Part shown: one piece after another, positions 14,531 to 20,468 of the stretch | Numbering within the stretch: position 1 is the first letter of the stretch | How the letters are laid out: each line of letters starts with the position of its first letter | Source: an uncultured Collinsella sp. | Lineage (GTDB): Bacteria; Actinomycetota; Coriobacteriia; Coriobacteriales; Coriobacteriaceae | Assembly (NCBI GenBank): GCA_902470765.1 | Contig: CABRHW010000029.1 | Location: forward strand, 1-20,468 | Direction: 5' to 3' | DNA: 20,468 nucleotides | Position numbers and translations under genes: made by a program | The notes under the pieces: model-generated | The model's input: only the letters and a program-made list of their open reading frames with translations | Told to the model about the DNA's origin: nothing | Database searches by the model: none

Positions 14531-15247
14531 TTAGCGCTTCTTCCTGCTCTTCTTCTGCTTGCGCTGCTTGCCCTTGGTCTCCTGGGGCTTGTCGCCCTGC
14601 TTGGCCTCGGCGGCGGCCTTCTCGGCCTTCATCTTCTTGCGTTTGGTCTCGATGCGGAGTTTTTTGTTGATGCGCGCCTTGAGGAAGGAACCAAACTGCT
14701 CGGCATCGCCACGGACGAAGGTGTCCTTGGGGATCGTCACGCCCTGGTCGGCGAACATGGCCACAAAGATGCGCTCGCCGTCGAGTACGTGGTCGAGCTT
14801 GTCAAACGGGAAGAACTGCGACTTGCCGCTCTTGCCCCAAACCATCAGGCCGTCCTCGTTGGCGGCGATGCGGCGATAGCGGCCACCCATGGACTCGTCG
14901 GCCTCGACGGCGTCGATAAAGTCGCGGGCGAGCGTGTGGTGCAGGTTCTTGCTCCACCAGGCCAAAAAGGCGCCGAACACGATCAGCACGACGCCGAACT
15001 TGATCCAGTTGCCGCCGCCCGCCAGCATGCCGATGCCGATGAGCGCGGCAATCGCGGCGGCGACGTACAGGGAGCCACGGCGCCTGGGCGAGGCGACCAG
15101 GCGCGCAAAGTCGGTGACCAGGTCGTTTTCGTACTGGTACTCGTTGAGGTACAGGATGCCGTCATCGGCCGCGGCCTGCTTCTCGAGCGCGACCTCGACC
15201 TGGTCGGCTGCTTCGGAGGGAACGAGGTTGCTCTCTGCGTCTGCCAT
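14531..15247 (-). CDS. YcxB-like membrane protein
   Basis: A 238-residue protein of unknown function. Two adjacent TM helices (about 58-76 and 81-98) separate an acidic N-terminus from a C-terminal cytoplasmic domain. That domain (about 105-200) resembles the YcxB-like fold: ITxxGL-type segment read here as IAANEDGLMVWGKSGKSQFFP across two strands, then LDGERIFVAMFADQGVTIPK. The last 35 residues are a Lys/Gln-rich basic tail that may touch nucleic acid or anionic lipid (inference). ATG 15247 has AGGAG 10 nt upstream. It diverges from dnaX across 115 bp with no obvious shared promoter. The family assignment is from resemblance only. Confidence 0.75.
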   Translation of the reverse strand: MADAESNLVPSEAADQVEVALEKQAAADDGILYLNEYQYENDLVTDFARLVASPRRRGSLYVAAAIAALIGIGMLAGGGNWIKFGVVLIVFGAFLAWWSKNLHHTLARDFIDAVEADESMGGRYRRIAANEDGLMVWGKSGKSQFFPFDKLDHVLDGERIFVAMFADQGVTIPKDTFVRGDAEQFGSFLKARINKKLRIETKRKKMKAEKAAAEAKQGDKPQETKGKQRKQKKSRKKR

Positions 15248-15362
15248 GCTCTTTAGACTCCTATCGCGGCGGGCTCGCCGTACGGGTTATTATGAATGCA
15301 GTATGCCGTGCGACCGCATGGCCATCGCGGCAACAAGTCTCAGTATACCCGGGGGAGCACCC

Positions 15363-17831
15363 ATGGAATCGTTGTACCGAAAGTATCGCCCGCTCACCTT
15401 CGACTCCGTGGTGGGCCAGCAGCATATCGTCTCGACGCTCGAGCATGCCATCACCGAGGGGCGCTTGTCCCACGCCTACCTGTTCTGCGGACCGCGCGGC
15501 ACGGGCAAGACCACCATGGCGCGCATTCTGGCCAAGGCGCTGCTGTGCCGCAATGCCGAGGCGGCGCGCGCCGAAGGTGCAAGCGGCTGCATGCCCGACG
15601 GTACTTGCGAGGAGTGCGAGCTCATTGCCGAGGGCAGCCACCCGGATGTCTACGAGCTCGATGCCGCAAGCCGCACGGGCGTGGACAATGTGCGTGAGGA
15701 GATCATCAATTCCGTCAACTTTGCCCCGGTGCGCGGCAAGTACAAGATCTATATCATCGACGAGGTTCACATGCTCACGACGGCAGCGTTCAACGCGCTG
15801 CTCAAGACGCTTGAGGAGCCGCCGGCGCACGTGATCTTTGTACTGTGCACCACCGATCCGCAAAAGATTCTGGAGACCATCCTCTCGCGCTGTCAGCGTT
15901 TCGATTTCCATCGCATCGGCAACGAGGATATTGAGCATCGCTTGGCATACGTGTGTGAGCAGGAGGGCTTCGATTACGACGACGAGGCGCTGGCCATCGT
16001 GGCGCGCCATGCCAAGGGCGGCATGCGCGACGCGTTGTCCACGCTGGAGCAGCTGAGCGTCTTTGGCAACGGTTCTGTGCATGCGGACGACGCCCGCTCG
16101 CTTTTAGGCGAGGTTTCGGACCAGATTCTGGGCGAGTTTTCCCGCGCCATTGCCGATCGCGATGTTGCCGAGCTCTATGGACTGATTCGTGCGCAGGTCG
16201 AGGAAGGAAACGATCTGCTGGAGCTGACGCGCGACCTGGTGGCGCATGTGCGTGACGTGTACGTTGCCTGCGTTGCCGGTGCCCGTGCCGAGCTGTTTGA
16301 GGGCGGCTCCGAGCAGGCCGAGGCGCTTGCTGCCGAGGCCGCTGCCTTTGGCGAGCATCCTGCCGACCGCCTGGCCCGTGTGCTGACAGTGCTCGACGAT
16401 GCCGCACTGGAGATGAGGGGCGCGAGCGACGTGCGCCTGGTGCTCGAGATTGCCTGCACGCGTCTGGCACGTCCCGAGGCCGATTTGACGATTGAGGCAT
16501 TGGCCGAGCGCGTAGCTCGCTTGGAGGCCATGGTTGCCAACGCCGCCGTTCCGGCGAGCGTGGCTGCTGCTCAGGCCGCCGCGCCTGCAGCATCCGTACC
16601 CGCTGCTGCCCAGCAGCCGACGCTAATTTCGGGCGTCCGTGCTGCTGCTCCGGCGGCATCCGCTGCCCCTGCTGCTACGTCCGCGCGCCAGGGCGGTATG
16701 CCTTGGGACCGTGGTGCTGCCGCTCCGGCTGCCCAGGCTGCGCCCAAGTCCGCGGCTCCTGCGCCGGCGCCCAAACCTGTAACGCCTGCACCTCAACCCG
16801 TTGCGGCTCCGGCCCCCGCGCCTGCCACCGTTCCGGCACCTAAGCCCCAGTCCAACAACGCCGCCCAGGTTGCTGCCGCTGGTGCCGCCGAGACCTCCGC
16901 GGTCGAGGATGCCGGAGAGCTGCAGCGCAAATGGGCTGAGGTTGTCGAGCGTGTCAAGGCGCGTCAGGCTTCCTACGCAGGGCTTTTGCTCAATGCCCGC
17001 GCCACAGCAGACGACGGCTCCAAGCTCACGGTCTCGTTCCCCGCGGGCTCGACCTTTGCCATCAAGATGCTCGGACGCGCCGACACGCAGTCGGTGGTCC
17101 TGCCGACAGTCAGTGCGGTCTTCGGTCGTCGCACCGTCGACTACGTCCTGGATGGAGGTGGCACGCTGGCTCCTCAACATGAGGAGCATTCTCCATCTGC
17201 ACGGGCTGCGGCATCTGCGGACCCGCAACCCGTGTCCTCGGCGGCCCCTGCATCCTCGAACGTCAGCGCGACGCAGCCAAAAGCGGCACCGGTAGCGGCA
17301 CCGACCCCGTCGGCGCCTGAACCCGCTGCGCCCAAACAGGCTGCTCCGGTCCCCGCGCCCAAGCCCGCCGCCGCGCCTGCGCCCAAGTCATCCGACCTGG
17401 GCAAAGCCCCCTGGCTGCGCTCCGACAACCCCGCTGGCGCTCCTGCCACGGGCAAGCTCCCGACCGAGCCCGCACCCCGAGCGCCCGAGCGCGCGTCCGC
17501 TCCCAAGGCTCAGCCGTCTGCGCAGTCTGCACCGTGGGAATCCGAGCAGGTGCCCTACGATGACGCCATGGTCGGCGGCTTTGCAGGCGATGCGAGCGGG
17601 GACGATCTGCCTCCGTTCGACGTGCCGGGTGCGACGCCCGCGCCCAAGCCCGCTGCAACTGCCCCCAAAGAGGAGGACGCTCCTGCAGCTCCCTGGGAGT
17701 CCAACCCCGGCGCGGGCAGTCCCTTCGGCCATCAGGGCGCAGCCCCAAGCATCCCGCAGACCGAGGACGAGGCCAAAGCCCTCATCCGCAGCGTCTTCGG
17801 TCAGTCCACCATCTTCAAACCGGTGGAGTAG
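15363..17831 (+). CDS. dnaX: DNA polymerase III subunit gamma/tau
   Basis: The clamp-loader ATPase, 822 residues, long for the family. The AAA+ domain has Walker A GPRGTGKT (43-50), a zinc site with Cys62, 76, 82 and 85, Walker B IIDEVHM (131-137), sensor LCTTDP and the SRC motif (175-177). The collar domain reaches about residue 355. An Ala/Pro linker (about 390-516) leads to a compact domain (517-599, with QRKWAEVVERV), then a second Ala/Pro-rich stretch and a conserved-looking end, EDEAKALIRSVFGQ. A Pro-Trp motif recurs at W448, W684, W725 and W778 in the disordered parts. The frame is open far upstream of ATG 15363, but MESLYRKYRP is the classic start and GGGGGAG precedes it. No classic A-rich slippery site was seen. 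Confidence 0.96.
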   Translation: MESLYRKYRPLTFDSVVGQQHIVSTLEHAITEGRLSHAYLFCGPRGTGKTTMARILAKALLCRNAEAARAEGASGCMPDGTCEECELIAEGSHPDVYELDAASRTGVDNVREEIINSVNFAPVRGKYKIYIIDEVHMLTTAAFNALLKTLEEPPAHVIFVLCTTDPQKILETILSRCQRFDFHRIGNEDIEHRLAYVCEQEGFDYDDEALAIVARHAKGGMRDALSTLEQLSVFGNGSVHADDARSLLGEVSDQILGEFSRAIADRDVAELYGLIRAQVEEGNDLLELTRDLVAHVRDVYVACVAGARAELFEGGSEQAEALAAEAAAFGEHPADRLARVLTVLDDAALEMRGASDVRLVLEIACTRLARPEADLTIEALAERVARLEAMVANAAVPASVAAAQAAAPAASVPAAAQQPTLISGVRAAAPAASAAPAATSARQGGMPWDRGAAAPAAQAAPKSAAPAPAPKPVTPAPQPVAAPAPAPATVPAPKPQSNNAAQVAAAGAAETSAVEDAGELQRKWAEVVERVKARQASYAGLLLNARATADDGSKLTVSFPAGSTFAIKMLGRADTQSVVLPTVSAVFGRRTVDYVLDGGGTLAPQHEEHSPSARAAASADPQPVSSAAPASSNVSATQPKAAPVAAPTPSAPEPAAPKQAAPVPAPKPAAAPAPKSSDLGKAPWLRSDNPAGAPATGKLPTEPAPRAPERASAPKAQPSAQSAPWESEQVPYDDAMVGGFAGDASGDDLPPFDVPGATPAPKPAATAPKEEDAPAAPWESNPGAGSPFGHQGAAPSIPQTEDEAKALIRSVFGQSTIFKPVE

Positions 17832-17844
17832 CTGTACAGGCGGG

Positions 17845-17850
17845 TATACT
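17845..17850 (+). promoter_or_regulatory. Candidate -10 box before the small gene pair
   Basis: TATACT at 17845-17850, 35 nt before ATG 17886, in the 54-nt gap after dnaX. No good -35 is visible. The pair could equally be read from dnaX transcripts, since no terminator separates them. Confidence 0.3.
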
Positions 17851-17885
17851 GCTCAAGAAGAGACGTCTTTGAACGGAGCGAGCTT

Positions 17886-18146
17886 ATGATGTGGGAATAT
17901 GTCCGCCTTGAGGACGATACGCAAGTTTCGTATTCCGAAGTCCGTGAGGACAACACGGTGAAGGTTGTTGTGGAGCGCCCGCGCGATTGGGGTTTTGACA
18001 CGGCGGAGTGCATCTTGCCGGCATTCAATTGGGTGTCACGCGAGGGCTTTAGCGAAGCGGACTTCAAAGAACTCGATGATTTCGTGCGCAACAATGCCCC
18101 GCTCATCCTGCGTTTTGCCTACGAAGGCGGACGAGTCTATGCCTAG
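17886..18146 (+). CDS. Small acidic protein of unknown function, partner of the DUF4160 gene
   Basis: An 86-residue soluble, acidic protein that I do not recognise. It begins MMWEYVRLEDDTQVSYSEV and has a strand-rich N-terminal half (VKVVVERPRDWGFDTAECIL). The C-terminal half has a probable helix (EADFKELDDFVRNNAPLILR). GGAG lies 7 nt before ATG 17886; ATG 17889 is the alternative. Its stop overlaps the DUF4160 start by 8 nt, so the two are translated together and may form a complex. A toxin-antitoxin style pair is possible, as DUF4160 genes often sit beside a small DUF2442 gene, but this protein lacks the DUF2442 features I would expect. Confidence 0.7.
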   Translation: MMWEYVRLEDDTQVSYSEVREDNTVKVVVERPRDWGFDTAECILPAFNWVSREGFSEADFKELDDFVRNNAPLILRFAYEGGRVYA

Positions 18147-18411
18147 TCTGTTTCGACTCGGGCCGTACATCATCTTCTTCTGGACGGGGGAGAACGGCGA
18201 ACCTGTCCATGTTCACGTTGCGGTCAAGCGCCCCACTGCCGAGGCAACCAAGATATGGCTTACCCGCTCCGGCGGATGCAAGCTGGCCCATAACAAGGGC
18301 GATATTCCTGCTCGGGATTTACGCGATATCATGCAGTTTGTTTCATCTAACCATGCGCTGATTTGCAAACGCTGGAAAGAAACAACCGGTGGGCTGTCGT
18401 TTTACTGTTGA
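18139..18411 (+). CDS. DUF4160 domain protein
   Basis: A 90-residue protein of the DUF4160 family: an N-terminal MPSLFRLGPYIIFFWTGENG, the hallmark EPVHVHVAVK (21-30), then AEATKIWL, KLAHNKGDIPARDLRDIM and a helix with CKRWKE near the end. DUF4160 proteins are small, often found in two-gene units and widely listed as toxin-antitoxin-like, without an established biochemical activity. ATG 18139 lies inside the end of the preceding gene (8-nt overlap), and re-initiation there is likely because no independent SD stands out. A weak hairpin at 18434 may end the transcript. Confidence 0.85.
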   Translation: MPSLFRLGPYIIFFWTGENGEPVHVHVAVKRPTAEATKIWLTRSGGCKLAHNKGDIPARDLRDIMQFVSSNHALICKRWKETTGGLSFYC

Positions 18412-18433
18412 GAATCGCTTGCTGGGCTTAGGA

Positions 18434-18457
18434 CCCCTAGCCCTTTAGGGGCTCTTT
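18434..18457 (+). terminator. Weak convergent terminator
   Basis: CCCCTA (18434-18439), loop GCCCTT, TAGGGG (18446-18451), then CTCTTTA. The stem is only 6 bp and overlaps the stop codon of the convergent gene. It may serve both strands. Confidence 0.4.
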
Positions 18458-18913
18458 ATCCGGGCGCATCTGTATTTCGGACATGTGTAGTGCGGTACCG
18501 CGTATATCGCATTCGAGCAGACAGGTGCGTGACGGTCGGCCTAGGGTGCTGAGGTCGATACGATACGTCGCGTGGCTGTCCGTGTACTCGACTTGCTCGG
18601 CGTTGACGGTTGCTCCGATTGTAAATAAAGAGCCCATTTCGGCATCGACAATCTTGGAGTCCTTTATCTTGACCTTGAACTCTTGGTAGAGGGACGGGCT
18701 GTTGTAGTAAATGGTTCGGGTTCCGTCGGTGCACTCATCGGTCGCTTCCCATTTGACGACGGGCTGGTCCGAGCTGGCTACCAGCAGTTCTGCTCCAAAG
18801 GCTATAGCATGGGTGATGACAACCAGCAATGCCCAGCCGACAAAGAGATAGAGAACCACATATGCAACGGGGTGTTTTGAGCGGATGTTTTGGAGCGCGT
18901 CGGGGGCATTCAT
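18437..18913 (-). CDS. Single-TM protein of unknown function
   Basis: A 158-residue protein I cannot assign. A short cytoplasmic N-terminus is followed by one strong TM helix (about 16-40, VAYVVLYLFVGWALLVVITH). A mostly beta, polar C-terminal domain of about 115 residues follows, probably outside the membrane. It has three Cys (61, 131, 135) that could pair. ATG 18913 was chosen over the further in-frame ATG 18943 because GGAGG stands 6 nt upstream and a TATAAT lies just behind it. The gene is convergent to the DUF4160 pair and splits dnaX from ybaB, so it looks like part of an insertion. Confidence 0.75.
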   Translation of the reverse strand: MNAPDALQNIRSKHPVAYVVLYLFVGWALLVVITHAIAFGAELLVASSDQPVVKWEATDECTDGTRTIYYNSPSLYQEFKVKIKDSKIVDAEMGSLFTIGATVNAEQVEYTDSHATYRIDLSTLGRPSRTCLLECDIRGTALHMSEIQMRPDKEPLKG

Positions 18914-18947
18914 GGGGCACCTCCAAATTGCTATCTGCGACAATCAA

Positions 18948-18953
18948 ATTATA
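18948..18953 (-). promoter_or_regulatory. Perfect -10 box for the single-TM gene
   Basis: Reverse-strand TATAAT at 18953-18948, 34 nt before ATG 18913. No strong -35 is evident. It supports ATG 18913, since the longer start at 18943 would lie only a few bases downstream of this box. Confidence 0.5.
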
Positions 18954-19253
18954 CCCCACTGCCATGTGCACCGCCTCGAGTAGTGGCTCGGCATTTAGCC
19001 ATTTAGTGGTACGCATTAAATGTCGGATTCCGGCTCTACAAGATTTAGCTTTCAATATTATGCAGATGCGAATTATTTGACCTTGCATAATCTTTGGGTG
19101 CGGCTTGCACTCCAGGACATGTATATCGACTGAGGTAACACGTCCGCCCCGCTCTCTCGCCGCGCGCCGTGGTACGATTTTTGAGTTTGAAAGTCCCGCC
19201 GCGTCCCGGCTGCCCTTGCAGCTCGTTGCGCGGCCGCACGCAAAGGAGCCATT
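18954..19253. other. Intergenic region upstream of ybaB
   Basis: About 300 bp without a supported gene. The left part (to about 19100) is AT-rich and holds an inverted repeat ATTATGCA (19057-19064) / TGCATAAT (19084-19091) with a 19-nt loop. The right part is GC-rich and contains the likely ybaB promoter and leader. No SRP RNA-like conserved core was recognised here. Confidence 0.5.
19170..19178 (+). promoter_or_regulatory. Candidate extended -10 promoter of ybaB-recR
   Basis: TGGTACGAT fits the extended -10 pattern TGNTANNNT. It is about 75 nt before the ybaB ATG. No convincing -35 is seen. Confidence 0.35.
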
Positions 19254-19574
19254 ATGGCCGGTATGAACATGCAGCAGATGATGAAGCAGGCTCGCAAGAT
19301 GCAGGAGCAGCTTGCCGCCGCGCAGGAGAACCTCAAGTCCCAGACCGTCGACGCCTCTGCCGGCGGCGGCATGGTCAAGGTGACCGTTAACGGCGAGATG
19401 GAGCTCGTCAACCTCACCATTGATCCCGATGCCCTCGATCCCGAGGACGTCGATATGCTGCAGGACATGATCATGGCTGCTGTCAACGAGGCCGTCCGCG
19501 GCGTCAACGAGCTCGCCAACAAGCAGATGGGCGCCATCACCGGCGGCCTCAACATCCCGGGCATGCCGTTCTAA
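19254..19574 (+). CDS. ybaB: YbaB/EbfC family nucleoid-associated protein
   Basis: A 106-residue DNA-binding protein that forms small dimers and coats nucleoid DNA. It starts with a Met-rich helix (MAGMNMQQMMKQARKMQEQL), continues with the beta core (GGGMVKVTVNGEMELVNLTI) and ends with a helix (DMLQDMIMAAVNEAVRGVNE) and GGLNIPGMPF. All are typical of the family and the length is normal. AAAGGAG lies 5 nt before ATG 19254. recR follows after 13 nt, the usual ybaB-recR pair. In many bacteria dnaX is directly upstream; here about 1.4 kb of other genes intervene. Confidence 0.96.
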   Translation: MAGMNMQQMMKQARKMQEQLAAAQENLKSQTVDASAGGGMVKVTVNGEMELVNLTIDPDALDPEDVDMLQDMIMAAVNEAVRGVNELANKQMGAITGGLNIPGMPF

Positions 19575-19587
19575 GACACGCATATAT

Positions 19588-20184
19588 ATGAGTGCGAATC
19601 AAAGTCTGCAAAAACTGCTCGATGAGCTGGGTCGTCTGCCGGGCATTGGTCCCAAGTCGGCCCAGCGCATCGCCTATTACCTGCTCGAGGCCGATGCCGA
19701 GGAGGCCCGCCGCCTGGCAGAGGCCATCCTGGAGGTCAAGCAGGAGGTCCACTTTTGCAGCCGTTGCTTTAACTACGCCACGGCCGACGAGTGCTCCATC
19801 TGCCAGGACCCGATGCGCGATACCACTCGCATTTGCGTGGTGGGCGAGCCGCGCGACGTCCAGGCAATCGAGCGCACGGGCAGCTACCATGGCCTGTACC
19901 ATGTGCTGGGCGGCGTGATCAGCCCCATGGACAAGATCGGTCCCGAGCAGCTGCATATCCGCGAGCTGCTGGCGCGCCTGGGCCACGAGGACATCCACGA
20001 GGTCATTATCGCCACCAACCCCAACATTGAGGGCGAGACCACGGCGAGCTACCTTGCTCGCACCATCAAGCCATTGGGCGTTGAGGTATCGCGTCTTGCG
20101 AGCGGCCTTCCCGTGGGCGGCGACTTGGAATATGCCGACGAGCTTACGCTTGGCCGCGCTATCGAGGCCCGCCGCGCGATCTAG
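19588..20184 (+). CDS. recR: Recombination mediator RecR
   Basis: A 198-residue recombinational repair protein that acts with RecF/RecO to load RecA on gapped DNA. In order: helix-hairpin-helix LPGIGPKSAQR (17-27), C4 zinc finger with Cys57, 60, 69 and 72 (CSRC and CSIC), Toprim domain starting ICVVGEPRD (82-90), and the C-terminal NPNIEGETTASYL segment. Length is normal. ATG 19588 gives the standard N-terminus but has no clear SD (upstream bases are AT-rich, CATATAT), so translation probably depends on coupling to ybaB 13 nt upstream. Confidence 0.97.
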   Translation: MSANQSLQKLLDELGRLPGIGPKSAQRIAYYLLEADAEEARRLAEAILEVKQEVHFCSRCFNYATADECSICQDPMRDTTRICVVGEPRDVQAIERTGSYHGLYHVLGGVISPMDKIGPEQLHIRELLARLGHEDIHEVIIATNPNIEGETTASYLARTIKPLGVEVSRLASGLPVGGDLEYADELTLGRAIEARRAI

Positions 20185-20255
20185 GCGGCGTCAGCTCCGT
20201 GGCATGTCCCGTCGGCCTGCCGCACGGGGCGCTCATAATTGGGCACGCGTTCATG

Positions 20256-20343
20256 CATTTGTTGTGCAACAAACCTGCTTTTCATCCGCTTATTGCGTGG
20301 ATGGGTCCGTCTGCACCTCGTATTTGCCCATTCGTTGCGCAAC
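20256..20343. repeat. Twin 15-bp dyad elements after recR
   Basis: CATTTGTTGTGCAAC (20256-20270) and CATTCGTTGCGCAAC (20329-20343) share 13 of 15 bases in direct orientation, 73 bp apart. Each contains a GTTG-YG-CAAC dyad, and the second is a perfect 10-bp palindrome. The second overlaps the candidate -35 at 20335. They look like paired operators for a regulator of the gene to the right. Confidence 0.45.
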
Positions 20344-20365
20344 CTTTTGGGTTCGCTGATACACT
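20335..20365 (+). promoter_or_regulatory. Candidate promoter after recR
   Basis: TTGCGC (20335-20340), 19-nt spacer, extended -10 TGATACACT (20357-20365). It has the same spacing and -10 hexamer as the kinase operon promoter. A strong hairpin begins only about 15 nt after the expected start. Confidence 0.45.
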
Positions 20366-20386
20366 CAAATGTGAATATGAAAGAAT

Positions 20387-20412
20387 GCGCCGCTTTTAAG
20401 CGGCGTGTTTTT
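20387..20412 (+). terminator. Intrinsic terminator after recR
   Basis: GCGCCGCTT (20387-20395) pairs with AAGCGGCGT (20398-20406), effectively a 7-8 bp GC-rich stem with a small loop, followed by GTTTTTG. It probably ends ybaB-recR transcripts, about 200 nt after recR. Confidence 0.7.
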
Positions 20413-20429
20413 GTTCAAGACTTTAGTCT

Positions 20430-20453
20430 GCTGGCCGCGCAGCGGCCAGCTTT
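20430..20453 (+). terminator. Second GC-rich hairpin near the right edge
   Basis: GCTGGCCGC (20430-20438), loop GCA, GCGGCCAGC (20442-20450): a perfect 9-bp stem followed only by TTT. It is either a backup terminator or a leader structure of the next gene. Confidence 0.45.
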
Positions 20454-20468
20454 AAACCACCCGCTACG

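Noticed and set aside
14889..15362. N-terminal extension of dnaX to 14889
   Set aside because: The open frame runs upstream, but it overlaps the divergent YcxB-like gene antisense, and MESLYRKYRP at 15363 is the standard DnaX start with an SD.
15248..15362. 4.5S/SRP RNA gene upstream of dnaX
   Set aside because: It often lies there in Firmicutes, but the gap is only 115 bp and lacks the conserved SRP core.
16500..17831. Programmed -1 frameshift in dnaX giving a short gamma form
   Set aside because: No A AAA AAG-type slippery heptamer with a following stem-loop was seen; short A-runs such as at 17278 are isolated.
20377..20468. A coding start at ATG 20377 open to the window edge
   Set aside because: There is no SD, and the frame runs straight through the terminator stem and U-run and the second hairpin. 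About 30 codons are too few to judge.
1..20468. CRISPR arrays, transposases, rRNA genes or phage genes
   Set aside because: None was seen; the only repeat structures are the short elements listed.

Overview
The window looks like chromosomal DNA of a GC-rich gut actinobacterium of the Coriobacteriia, most like Collinsella. That placement is inference. It rests on high-GC coding DNA with AT-rich control regions, a mannose-family PTS operon ending in a DUF956 gene, and an actinobacterial kinase/FHA/phosphatase cell-wall operon whose SEDS and PBP genes are fused into one chain.

Region 1 (1-3690) is sugar uptake. After an AT-rich leader of about 400 bp come a fused EIIA-EIIB gene, EIIC and EIID, all on the + strand and each with a strong Shine-Dalgarno (SD) sequence. 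A hairpin closes the operon. DUF956 follows, apparently with its own promoter embedded in that hairpin. A possible divergent gene starts at the extreme left edge.

Region 2 (3691-4195) holds an intact tRNA-Arg(CCU) with an encoded CCA end. Behind it lies a scrambled stretch with a 25-nt direct copy of the tRNA 3' end, an inverted and diverged copy of the tRNA 3' half, and two intrinsic terminators. It resembles the scar of integration or duplication at a tRNA. A strong reverse-strand terminator then ends the next operon.

Region 3 (4196-14382, all - strand, transcribed right to left) is a six-gene signalling and envelope operon. In order it encodes a polytopic Ser/Thr kinase with an HLD catalytic loop, FhaA (DUF3662+FHA), FhaB (TM+FHA), a PP2C phosphatase with a long disordered N-terminus, a SEDS glycosyltransferase fused to a class B PBP, and a PknB-type kinase with four PASTA domains. 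Several junctions overlap by 4 nt. The layout matches the actinobacterial fhaA-fhaB-pstP-rodA-pbpA-pknA/B cluster. The likely circuit is that PASTA domains sense wall fragments, kinases phosphorylate Thr on partners, FHA domains read it, PP2C erases it, and the SEDS-PBP protein builds wall.

Region 4 (14531-20468) is replication and repair with an insertion. A YcxB-like membrane protein diverges from dnaX, whose product has very long Ala/Pro tails with repeated Pro-Trp motifs. The usual dnaX-ybaB-recR order is interrupted by a small overlapping pair (unknown acidic protein plus DUF4160) and a convergent single-TM protein of unknown function. The right end has a twin dyad repeat, a candidate promoter and two hairpins.
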